Below are positions 57,571 to 64,000 of a DNA stretch of 64,000 nt, one piece after another; positions within the stretch are counted from its first letter, which is position 1; each line of letters opens with the position of its first letter. The notes below the pieces were generated by a model. The model saw only the letters and a program-made list of their open reading frames with translations. It was not told the origin of the DNA and did not search any database. Where the stretch lies: positions 496,001 to 560,000 of the forward strand of contig NZ_SLUQ01000002.1 of NCBI RefSeq assembly GCF_004345245.1, in the 5' to 3' direction. A program made the position numbers and the translations under genes. Source of the stretch: Rhizobium sp. BK251 (GTDB taxonomy: Bacteria; Pseudomonadota; Alphaproteobacteria; Rhizobiales; Rhizobiaceae).

Positions 57571-59220
57571 ATGGCACGTCAGTTCATCTATCATATGGCC
57601 GGCCTCAACAAGGCCTATGGCAATAAGAAGGTCCTGGAAAACATCCACCTCTCCTTCTATCCCGACGCCAAGATCGGCATTCTCGGCCCGAACGGCGCCG
57701 GTAAGTCGACGGTGCTGCGTATCATGGCGGGTCTCGACAAGGAATATACCGGCGAGGCATGGCTCGCCGAAGGAGCAACGCTCGGCTATCTGGCGCAGGA
57801 ACCGCAGCTTGATGCCTCGAAGACGGTTCTGGAAAACGTCATGGAGGGCGTGGCCTCCAAGAAGGCGATCCTCGACCGCTACAACGAGCTGATGATGAAC
57901 TATTCCGACGAGACGGCGGAAGAGGGCGCGAAGCTGCAGGATATCATCGACAGCCAGAACCTCTGGGATCTCGAAAGCCAGGTTGAGATGGCAATGGATG
58001 CGCTACGCTGCCCGCCCGGCGAATCCGAGGTGACATCCCTTTCGGGCGGCGAGAAGCGTCGCGTCGCGCTCTGCAGGCTGCTGCTCGCGCAGCCCGACCT
58101 GCTGCTCCTCGACGAACCGACCAACCATCTGGACGCCGAGACGATCGCCTGGCTCGAAAAGCACCTGCGCGAATATCCCGGCTCGGTCCTGATGATCACC
58201 CACGACCGCTACTTCCTCGACAACGTCACGGGCTGGATCCTCGAGCTCGACCGCGGCCGCGGCATTCCCTACGAGGGCAATTACTCTGCCTACCTGCAGG
58301 CTAAGGCCAAGCGCATGGCCCAGGAGGGCCGCGAAGAGGCCTCCCGCCAGAAGGCGCTCAGCCGCGAACAGGAGTGGATCGCATCGAGCCCGAAGGCGCG
58401 GCAGGCCAAGTCCAAGGCCCGTATCCGTGCCTATGACGAATTGGTGCAGGCAGCCGACCAGCGCCGTCCTGGCGACGCGCAGATCGTCATTCCCGTCGGC
58501 GAGCGTCTCGGCCAGGTGGTCATCGAGGTCGAGAACCTCTCTAAGGGCTATGGCGACCAGCTTCTCATCGACGGCCTGAACTTCAAGCTCCCGCCCGGCG
58601 GCATCGTCGGCGTCATCGGCCCGAACGGCGCCGGCAAGTCGACGCTCTTCCGCATGATCACCGGCCAGGAGAAGCCCGACAGCGGCAGCATCCGCGTCGG
58701 CGATACCGTAGATCTGGGTTATGTCGACCAGAGCCGTGACTCGCTCGACGGCAACAAGACGGTCTGGGAGGAGATTTCAGGCGGCAACGACATCATCAAG
58801 CTCGGCAAGCACGAGGTGAACTCGCGTGCCTATTGCGGCGCCTTCAACTTCAAGGGCGGCGACCAGCAGCAGAAGGTCGGGACGCTTTCGGGCGGCCAGC
58901 GTAACCGCGTGCACCTTGCCAAGATGCTGAAGGCCGGCGGCAACGTCATCCTCCTCGACGAACCGACGAACGACCTCGATACCGAGACGCTCGCCGCACT
59001 CGAAGATGCGCTCGAGAACTTCGCTGGTTGCGCGGTCATCATCAGCCACGATCGCATGTTCCTCGACCGTCTGGCCACGCACATCCTCGCCTTCGAGGGC
59101 GACAGCCACGTCGAGTGGTTCGAGGGTAACTTCGAGGATTACGAACAGGACAAGATCCGCCGCCTCGGCGCCGACAGCGTCAACCCGAGGCGTGTGACCT
59201 ACAAGCGCTTGACTCGCTAA
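57571..59220 (+). CDS. ettA: Energy-dependent translational throttle protein EttA (ABC-F ATPase)
   Basis: Cytoplasmic ABC-F protein that binds the ribosomal E site and gates entry into elongation according to ATP/ADP. The 549-residue protein has two ATPase domains: Walker [10 protein letters not shown] at about residue 38 and again near 352, signatures [17 protein letters not shown] and [15 protein letters not shown], and Walker [14 protein letters not shown] and [13 protein letters not shown]. The arm and linker ([19 protein letters not shown]) lie between them. It is a single gene with its own terminator. Confidence 0.96.
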   Translation: MARQFIYHMAGLNKAYGNKKVLENIHLSFYPDAKIGILGPNGAGKSTVLRIMAGLDKEYTGEAWLAEGATLGYLAQEPQLDASKTVLENVMEGVASKKAILDRYNELMMNYSDETAEEGAKLQDIIDSQNLWDLESQVEMAMDALRCPPGESEVTSLSGGEKRRVALCRLLLAQPDLLLLDEPTNHLDAETIAWLEKHLREYPGSVLMITHDRYFLDNVTGWILELDRGRGIPYEGNYSAYLQAKAKRMAQEGREEASRQKALSREQEWIASSPKARQAKSKARIRAYDELVQAADQRRPGDAQIVIPVGERLGQVVIEVENLSKGYGDQLLIDGLNFKLPPGGIVGVIGPNGAGKSTLFRMITGQEKPDSGSIRVGDTVDLGYVDQSRDSLDGNKTVWEEISGGNDIIKLGKHEVNSRAYCGAFNFKGGDQQQKVGTLSGGQRNRVHLAKMLKAGGNVILLDEPTNDLDTETLAALEDALENFAGCAVIISHDRMFLDRLATHILAFEGDSHVEWFEGNFEDYEQDKIRRLGADSVNPRRVTYKRLTR

Positions 59221-59245
59221 AGCGAGACAGGCTGCCGAGTACTGC

Positions 59246-59272
59246 AAACCCCGGGCCGAGCTCGGGGTTTTT
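59246..59272 (+). terminator. Rho-independent terminator of ettA
   Basis: An 11-bp stem AAACCCCGGGC / GCTCGGGGTTT (one G-T pair, loop CGA) continues into TTTT, 25 bp after the ettA stop. The following 200 bp to the sahR operator hold no gene I can support. Confidence 0.85.
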
Positions 59273-59477
59273 GCTTGCGTGCTGCGGGCCGCCGCCTGGG
59301 CAATCGTTCCTTGCGGCCATCCGTGACGGCATCGGCGTCGGCAATGATCGGCGGCCGAAGGCGTTGGAACTCAAGGCCACGCCGACTTGGGTGATTGCCT
59401 TTCTGCGGCGCGGTGCCGGGCAGGAACGGCCGGATCGGTCCGGACCCACTTCAGACTTGCAATCGCGCGGCAAATCA

Positions 59478-59495
59478 CATAAAGATATGTTTATA
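59478..59495 (+). promoter_or_regulatory. SahR-type operator upstream of sahR-metF
   Basis: CATAAAGATATGTTTATA matches 16 of 18 bases of the perfect palindrome upstream of metH (22944-22961). It ends 17 bp before the sahR start, so the regulator probably represses its own operon. The position and match support a shared methionine-cycle regulon. Confidence 0.8.
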
Positions 59496-59512
59496 TCTTG
59501 ATTGGGTGACGG

Positions 59513-60538
59513 ATGGCCAACCTGGTGAAATTCGGGATCGACGAACTGGTGGACGTGCTCAAGGCGGCCGCTGAGCCAACGCGGCTCAGGCTTCTGGCCC
59601 TGCTTGCGGCGGGGGACCTCACCGTTACCGATCTTACCGAAATTCTCGGCCAATCGCAGCCACGTATTTCGCGGCATCTGAAACTCCTCGGTGAAGCCGC
59701 GCTCATCGACCGCTACCAGGAAGGCGCATGGGCCTATTTCCGGCTGAAGCAGGAAGGACGGGCCGTGACGCTGGCACGCACACTGCTGCGGCACGCTTCG
59801 GAAAACGACCCGGTCATCCTGCGTGATGGCGAGCGCCTCGCAGCGGTAAAGCGCCAGCGGGCCGAGAGGGCGCAGGCCTATTTCAGCCGCAACGCTGCCG
59901 AATGGGACGAGCTTCGCCGCCTGCATGCATCCGACGAGGATGTCGAAGCGGCAATCGTCAAGCTCGTGGGCTCCCAGCCGGTCGACGCGTTCCTCGATCT
60001 CGGCACCGGCACCGGCCGGATGCTACTCCTGCTTTCCGGGGTTTATCGACGCGCCATCGGCATCGACGCCAGCCGCGACATGCTGGCGGTCGCGCGCGCC
60101 AATCTCGACAAGTCGGGGATCACCAAGGCAACCGTCCGTCAGGGGGATATCCTGAACCTGCCGCTCGATGCGCAGGATTTCGACCTCGTCATCATTCACC
60201 AGGTGCTGCACTTCCTCTACGAGCCGGAGGCGGCGCTGGCCGAAGCGTCACGCATGCTGCGGCCGGGCGGGCGGCTCGTGATCGTCGACCTTGCACCGCA
60301 TGCTCTCGAATATCTGCGGAACGAGCATGCGCATCTGCGGCTCGGCTTCTCGCACCAGACCATGGGCGAGTGGCTCGTGAAGGCCGGCCTAGACGTCGAG
60401 CAGGTTACCGACCTTCACTCCGAAAAACAGGGCAGTCAGGCCCTGACTGTTACAATCTGGCTCGCGCGCGATCCGCGGCTGCTGATCGCCGGCGGCCGGA
60501 ACGAAGCGTCTACATCAATTCTTGCGGGGAACAGTTGA
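59513..60538 (+). CDS. sahR: ArsR-type regulator fused to a SAM-dependent methyltransferase-like domain (SahR-like)
   Basis: Cytoplasmic regulator of 341 residues. An ArsR winged helix occupies about residues 8-95 (KAAAEPTRLRLLALLAAGDL, DLTEILGQSQPRISRHLKLL). A class I methyltransferase fold follows, with motif I FLDLGTGTGRMLLLL near residue 160, IGIDASRDMLAVA, and DFDLVIIHQVLHFL. In Alphaproteobacteria the SAH-responsive SahR has this fusion form. Here it is directly upstream of metF and both it and metH carry the same operator. The methyltransferase domain likely senses S-adenosylhomocysteine; whether it is catalytic is unknown. Confidence 0.9.
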   Translation: MANLVKFGIDELVDVLKAAAEPTRLRLLALLAAGDLTVTDLTEILGQSQPRISRHLKLLGEAALIDRYQEGAWAYFRLKQEGRAVTLARTLLRHASENDPVILRDGERLAAVKRQRAERAQAYFSRNAAEWDELRRLHASDEDVEAAIVKLVGSQPVDAFLDLGTGTGRMLLLLSGVYRRAIGIDASRDMLAVARANLDKSGITKATVRQGDILNLPLDAQDFDLVIIHQVLHFLYEPEAALAEASRMLRPGGRLVIVDLAPHALEYLRNEHAHLRLGFSHQTMGEWLVKAGLDVEQVTDLHSEKQGSQALTVTIWLARDPRLLIAGGRNEASTSILAGNS

Positions 60539-60539
60539 T

Positions 60540-61442
60540 ATGGCTTTGAAGGGCGTCAACGGCCGCGGCGACATCCGCGTATCTTTCGAGTTCTTTCCGC
60601 CGAAGTCGGAGGAGATGGAAGCGCAGCTCTGGTCGACCGTCGCCGACCTGCAGGCTTGGGATCCGGATTTCGTATCCGTGACCTATGGCGCCGGCGGCTC
60701 GACGAAGGCGCCGACGCTGACTACGGTCGGCCGGCTGATTGCCGAGACGCCGCTCGCCACCGCCTCGCACCTGACCTGTGTCGGCGCGACGCGCGAGGAT
60801 ACCCATCGCGTCGTCGAGGAACTCTGTGCGACGGGCGTCCGACACTTCGTCGCGCTACGCGGCGACCCGGCAGGCGGCGTCGGCACCGCCTATCAGCCGC
60901 ATCCCGGCGGATACGCCAATGCAGCGGAACTCGTCGCAGGGCTGCGCGATCTCGGCGATTTCGAGATATCGGTCTCGGCCTATCCGGAGAAGCATCCGGA
61001 AAGCCGCGACACGGCAGCCGATATCGACATGCTGAAAGCGAAGGCCGACAGCGGCGCGACACGGGCGCTGACCCAGTTCTTTTTTGATAACGACACCTTC
61101 GAGCGCTACCACGATCGCGTGCGCGCTTCGGGCATCTCCATTCCCGTGGTGCCGGGGATCATGCCGATCCAGAACCTGACGCAGCTCAAGCGCTTTGCCG
61201 GAGCTTGCGGCGCGAGCATACCGGGCTGGCTCGACGAGAGGTTTGCCGGGCTGGACGACATGCCTGAGGAGCGGGCCAAGGTGGCGGCCGATGTTGCTGC
61301 GGAGCAGATCGAGGATCTCGCACGACGCGGCGTCCACGAATTCCACCTTTATACGATGAACCGCGCGCCCCTGGTTTCGGCAGTGCTCGAGCGCCTGGGC
61401 CTTGAGCGCAAGGCCGGGCGACGGGCCGGCGCTGCCGCCTGA
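60540..61442 (+). CDS. metF: 5,10-methylenetetrahydrofolate reductase
   Basis: FAD-dependent enzyme of 300 residues that makes 5-methyl-THF, the methyl donor for MetH. The (beta/alpha)8 barrel shows RVSFEFFPPKSEEME, SVTYGAGGSTKAPTL, HLTCVGATREDTHRVVEEL (in parts) and AVSAYPEKHPES-type sequence, with TRALTQFFFDNDTFERY. The ATG at 60540 has GGGGA ten bases upstream and follows the sahR stop by one base, so sahR-metF is one operon. A strong terminator ends it. Confidence 0.96.
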   Translation: MALKGVNGRGDIRVSFEFFPPKSEEMEAQLWSTVADLQAWDPDFVSVTYGAGGSTKAPTLTTVGRLIAETPLATASHLTCVGATREDTHRVVEELCATGVRHFVALRGDPAGGVGTAYQPHPGGYANAAELVAGLRDLGDFEISVSAYPEKHPESRDTAADIDMLKAKADSGATRALTQFFFDNDTFERYHDRVRASGISIPVVPGIMPIQNLTQLKRFAGACGASIPGWLDERFAGLDDMPEERAKVAADVAAEQIEDLARRGVHEFHLYTMNRAPLVSAVLERLGLERKAGRRAGAAA

Positions 61443-61470
61443 GCCCGCGACAAGCCCCTGCGAGATAAGG

Positions 61471-61504
61471 AAAAGCGCATCCCTGAAGAGGGATGCGCTT
61501 TTTT
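61471..61504 (+). terminator. Rho-independent terminator of sahR-metF
   Basis: A 14-bp stem AAAAGCGCATCCCT / AGGGATGCGCTTTT with loop gaag and a run of six T, 29 bp after metF. Confidence 0.9.
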
Positions 61505-61565
61505 ATGAATGGGTTGAAGTAGTGTTTTCCAGGAGTCTAGGCATTTCAGTTAGGAGGTTCGCTGC

Positions 61566-61643
61566 TCAGATGAAAAGCATTGTCACAACGAACACGAACG
61601 CAGCACTGACCAAAAGGACATTCAAGGATTGAGTAAGTCCCAT
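61566..61643 (-). CDS. 25-residue single-helix membrane peptide
   Basis: A short minus-strand gene with ATG at 61643 and a near-ideal GAGGAGG ribosome site six bases upstream. It starts MGLTQSLNVLLV and is hydrophobic to its end (VTMLFI), consistent with one membrane helix and a short polar N-terminus. Stop is TGA at 61568-61566. It is convergent with metF and downstream of a promoter-like AT-rich region carrying a CtrA-type box. I do not know its function; very small hydrophobic proteins of this kind often modulate membrane complexes. Confidence 0.68.
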   Translation of the reverse strand: MGLTQSLNVLLVSAAFVFVVTMLFI

Positions 61644-61788
61644 GTCTGCCTCCTCGCGTAAACCGTGCGATAGTATGTCGGAAATGTGTCACTTGAAAAG
61701 CACATTCTATGCTGCGGTGCCGAAGAGCGAGGAAAAGCTGGTCTTCTCTCGATCCATAAATATCTGATTATATTATGTAAAATTTGCC

Positions 61789-61823
61789 TGTGGATAGTTC
61801 ACACATTTTAATGGCGCGTTAAC
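61789..61823 (-). promoter_or_regulatory. CtrA-type box and DnaA-box-like site upstream of the small membrane-peptide gene
   Basis: TTAA (61808-61811), seven bases and TTAAC (61819-61823) match the CtrA consensus exactly. TGTGGATAG (61789-61797) is 8 of 9 to a DnaA box. Both lie in a 253-bp AT-rich gap between the small gene and the upstream DMT exporter gene. Their role is inferred. Confidence 0.45.
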
Positions 61824-61896
61824 AATCCGGAGGCGGCTTAACGATTATGGAGAGCGGCGATCGCCTCTGCCACAATTCAGGGCGCGAAAATCGAAC

Positions 61897-62826
61897 TTAG
61901 GTAGTACTCAGCAGCCGATGGTAGAGGCGCCCGTCGAGGATCACCAGCCCCGCGCCGATGAGAAGCATGCCGGACAGTTGAAGAGGGCCGAGCCGTTCGC
62001 CGAGAAAGAGGAAGCCGAGCAGGATGGCGCTCGGCGGCACCAGCAGGGTGACGAGCGACGCATTGGTCGCGCCGGCGAGCGCCATGATGCGGAAGAAGAG
62101 AATATAGGCAAAGGCTGTCGAGAGCAGCGCAAGGCCGAGGATGGCGAGGATCGGCCCGAGCGGCGGCATGGGAAGCGTCCATGGCCGGTCGACGAGAAGC
62201 GAGACCGGCAGCATCACGAGCGACGAGGCGGTGAGCTGGCCGGCTGCGATGACTGGCGCGGGCGTTCCCTTGAAGCGCTTGGCATAGGTCGCGGCAAAGC
62301 CGTAGGAGACGGCGGCCAGCACGGGCAGAAGCAGTGCCCAGAGCGGAACTTCGCCCGGGGTTATTGCGCTCGGCCCGATCAGGACTGCCGTGCCTGCCAG
62401 TCCGACAAGACAGCCCGCGATCTTGGCGGAGGAGAGCTTCTCGTCATCCGTGAAGTGGTTGGTGATCAGGACGGTCCACATCGGCGTCGTCGCGTTCAGG
62501 ATTGCGGCGAGCCCGGCCCCCATCTGCTTCTGGCCGAAGAAGATCAGCGCGTGCGGAAGGGCGTTGTTTATCAGACCCAGCACTAGGAATTCGCGCCAGC
62601 GTAGGCGCAGGGTGCCGACGATGTCGAAGCGCCCGCGGATATAGACGTGCAGAGCGACCGCTGCGAGCGACAGGCGCAGGAAGACGAGTGTGATCGGCGG
62701 CACGTACTGCACCGCGACACGCGCGAAGAAGAAGGACCCGCCCCAGATCAGCCCGAGGAGCAGCAACAGCCCCCAGGCCAGCGCGCCCATGCCGGTTTCT
62801 TGCCTTCCCCCCATCGTCGCCTCCAT
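61897..62826 (-). CDS. EamA/DMT family transporter (RhaT/YdcZ-like)
   Basis: Inner-membrane transporter of 309 residues with ten helices in two EamA repeats. Motifs are LLLGLIWGGSFFFARVAV at the N-terminus, ALPHALIFFGQKQMGAGLA and NATTPMWTVLI in the first repeat, and FAYILFFRIMALAGATNAS with LLGFLFLGERL in the second. It is a single gene; the ATG at 62826 is assumed, with an internal Met at residue 5 or 13 possible. Substrate unknown, probably export of a small metabolite. Confidence 0.9.
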   Translation of the reverse strand: MEATMGGRQETGMGALAWGLLLLLGLIWGGSFFFARVAVQYVPPITLVFLRLSLAAVALHVYIRGRFDIVGTLRLRWREFLVLGLINNALPHALIFFGQKQMGAGLAAILNATTPMWTVLITNHFTDDEKLSSAKIAGCLVGLAGTAVLIGPSAITPGEVPLWALLLPVLAAVSYGFAATYAKRFKGTPAPVIAAGQLTASSLVMLPVSLLVDRPWTLPMPPLGPILAILGLALLSTAFAYILFFRIMALAGATNASLVTLLVPPSAILLGFLFLGERLGPLQLSGMLLIGAGLVILDGRLYHRLLSTT

Positions 62827-62933
62827 GCTTTTCTTCTTGTCTTAGCGGCAGATTCGCCGATTGCCACCCGAATCCGCGCATGCATCATGAAAGGCAGCGA
62901 TTCGATTGGAAAGATGTGGTGCTGGACACACTC

Positions 62934-64000
62934 ATGACAGGGTCGATCGAGGCCGCCGGGGACGCCAATGCTCTCGTGCCGATCGCGGTCGTGATCGCCG
63001 TCGCCGCAATCCTCGGGCTCGGTTTCCTGTGGTTGCGCCAGCCACCGCTCGTAGGCTTCATCCTGGCGGGCGTGGCTTTGGGGCCGACGGGCGCGGGGAT
63101 CGTCGCGAGCTCCGGCAATGTTTCCCTGCTCGCCGAGATGGGCGTGGTCGTGCTGCTCTTCTTCATCGGCATGGAGCTTTCGATCAAGGCCTTCGTCCTG
63201 TCGTTGCGCCAGGCCCTGCTCGTCATGTGCGGGCAATTACTGGCGTCCATGGCGCTTGCAATCATCATTGCACTCGTTGCCGGCGCTTCGTCGTCGGAGG
63301 CAATCATTCTCGGCTTCATCATCGGCATGTCCTCGACGGTCGTCGCGATGAAGATGCTCGAGGAGATGGATTCGCTGCGCGGCGAGGCGGGGCGCGTGGC
63401 GGTCGGCGTCCTCATTGCGCAAGACATTGCGGTGATCCCGATGTTGATCTTCGTCGCAAGCCTTGGCGGAGGGGAGGTCAATGCAGGCGCCGTTTTCGCC
63501 AAGGTCGTCGCCGCCGTTGCCCTGATGGGTGGGCTGATGGCCTGGCTCGGCCGTCGAGGCAAACTGAAGGTTCCCTTCGCGGAGAAGGTGGAGGACAAGG
63601 TCGAGATCCTGGCGCTGGGGTCGCTCGCCGTCTGCTTCGGCGCGGCGGCTGTCTCGGGCCTGGCCGGCCTGTCGCCGGTCTATGGCGCATTCCTGGCGGG
63701 TATTCTGGTCGGCAATTCGACATTGCGCAGCCGCGTCATTCCGGTCATCGAGCCGATCCAGAGCGTGCTACTCGTCGTGTTCTTCCTCTCGATCGGCCTG
63801 CTGATCGACCTGCGCTTCATCTGGGACCATCTGTGGGCCGTGCTCGCGGTCTCGCTGATGGTGCTTGCCGCAAAGACGGTGCTCAACATCTTCCTCCTGA
63901 GGAAGACGGGCTCGCCGCCGCAGACGGCGCTCGTGGCCGGCCTCTCCATGGCGCAGATCGGGGAGTTCTCATTCGTGCTGGCTGCCGCGGGCCTTTCCGT
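62934..64000 (+). CDS. CPA2 family cation:proton antiporter (KefB/YbaL-like), cut off by the window edge
   Basis: Membrane antiporter with Na+/H+ exchanger fold. Visible motifs include QPPLVGFILAGVALGPTG, VVVLLFFIGMELSI, IGMSSTVVAMKMLEEM and GVLIAQDIAVIPMLIF, with YGAFLAGILVGNS later. About 355 residues are present, covering most of the transmembrane domain; the C-terminus (often a TrkA-N domain) lies beyond base 64000. The ATG at 62934 is used; a GTG at 62919 with GGAAAG upstream is a good alternative. K+ or Na+ specificity cannot be told. Confidence 0.88.
   Translation, partial: MTGSIEAAGDANALVPIAVVIAVAAILGLGFLWLRQPPLVGFILAGVALGPTGAGIVASSGNVSLLAEMGVVVLLFFIGMELSIKAFVLSLRQALLVMCGQLLASMALAIIIALVAGASSSEAIILGFIIGMSSTVVAMKMLEEMDSLRGEAGRVAVGVLIAQDIAVIPMLIFVASLGGGEVNAGAVFAKVVAAVALMGGLMAWLGRRGKLKVPFAEKVEDKVEILALGSLAVCFGAAAVSGLAGLSPVYGAFLAGILVGNSTLRSRVIPVIEPIQSVLLVVFFLSIGLLIDLRFIWDHLWAVLAVSLMVLAAKTVLNIFLLRKTGSPPQTALVAGLSMAQIGEFSFVLAAAGLS

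Noticed and set aside
59273..59477. Short open frames in the gap after ettA
   Set aside because: No ribosome site, no recognisable domain, and low-complexity composition on both strands; I see no gene there.
61744..61823. Replication origin suggested by CtrA-type and DnaA-like sites in AT-rich DNA
   Set aside because: Only one imperfect DnaA box is present, and no origin-linked genes (hemE, parAB, dnaA, repABC) are adjacent.
1..64000. tRNA, rRNA, CRISPR arrays, insertion sequences, prophage or integrative element borders
   Set aside because: Reading both strands showed no tRNA-like cloverleaf, repeat-spacer array, transposase, integrase or phage structural gene.

Overview
The window is a high-GC (roughly 60% by eye) chromosomal segment of an alphaproteobacterium, most likely a member of the Rhizobiaceae (Rhizobium/Ensifer/Agrobacterium/Shinella type). 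The evidence is the fused phaAB-CDEFG (Mrp-type) antiporter operon, the many ABC uptake operons each paired with its own regulator, MocE/MocB-like proteins, RIME-like intergenic mosaic elements, CtrA-type boxes (TTAA-N7-TTAAC), and an ArsR-methyltransferase fusion of the SahR type next to metF. I see no rRNA, tRNA, CRISPR array, transposase or prophage. Genes are densely packed, often with 4-bp ATGA overlaps. The first and last genes run off the window.

Layout. 1-2.7 kb: a truncated class III adenylate cyclase, a GNAT acetyltransferase and an NAD-dependent epimerase, all on the minus strand. 3-5.4 kb: a di-iron hydroxylase, a MocE-like Rieske ferredoxin and a MocB-like sugar-binding protein, which together resemble part of a rhizopine/inositol-type catabolic cluster. 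5.5-10.9 kb: a polar amino-acid ABC transporter cotranscribed with an M20 amidohydrolase, divergent from a GntR/FCD regulator across a 30-bp palindrome. 10.9-14.7 kb: a PepSY protein, an OmpR-type response regulator and a PhoQ/FeuQ-type kinase, then a Gly/Asp-rich secreted protein and a small XRE regulator. 14.9-20.8 kb: the multisubunit pha/mrp cation/proton antiporter. 21-27.5 kb: a UPF0303 protein, an AGE-family sugar isomerase, metH with a perfect 18-bp operator, and a Phd/PIN toxin-antitoxin pair.

27.5-35.3 kb: a GntR regulator and a BadF-type sugar kinase, divergent from a sugar ABC transporter with a Gfo/Idh/MocA dehydrogenase; this looks like one (amino)sugar uptake and catabolism locus. 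35.4-47.1 kb: the most interesting block. It holds a polyamine/iron/phosphonate-type ABC importer, an RpiR regulator, and a divergent run of N-formylglutamate-amidohydrolase-like hydrolase, APC permease, glutamine-synthetase-like ligase, aldehyde dehydrogenase and iron-containing alcohol dehydrogenase. These enzymes fit a gamma-glutamylation route for degrading an amino alcohol such as ethanolamine: ligate to glutamate, oxidise alcohol to aldehyde to acid, then hydrolyse.

47.2-57.5 kb: a ParA-like ATPase behind a CtrA-type box, an L,D-transpeptidase, a DUF4432 sugar mutarotase, a TIGR01244 phosphatase-like protein, a RidA protein, a ThDP enzyme with a class III CoA-transferase, a DMT exporter, an alpha/beta hydrolase, and an RNase T2 gene broken by a single-base shift. 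57.5-64 kb: ettA, then sahR-metF behind a second copy of the metH operator, a 25-codon membrane-peptide gene with a strong ribosome site and an upstream CtrA-type box, a second DMT exporter, and the start of a CPA2 antiporter. The two metH/metF operators together with the sahR-like gene form a visible methionine-cycle regulon inside one window.
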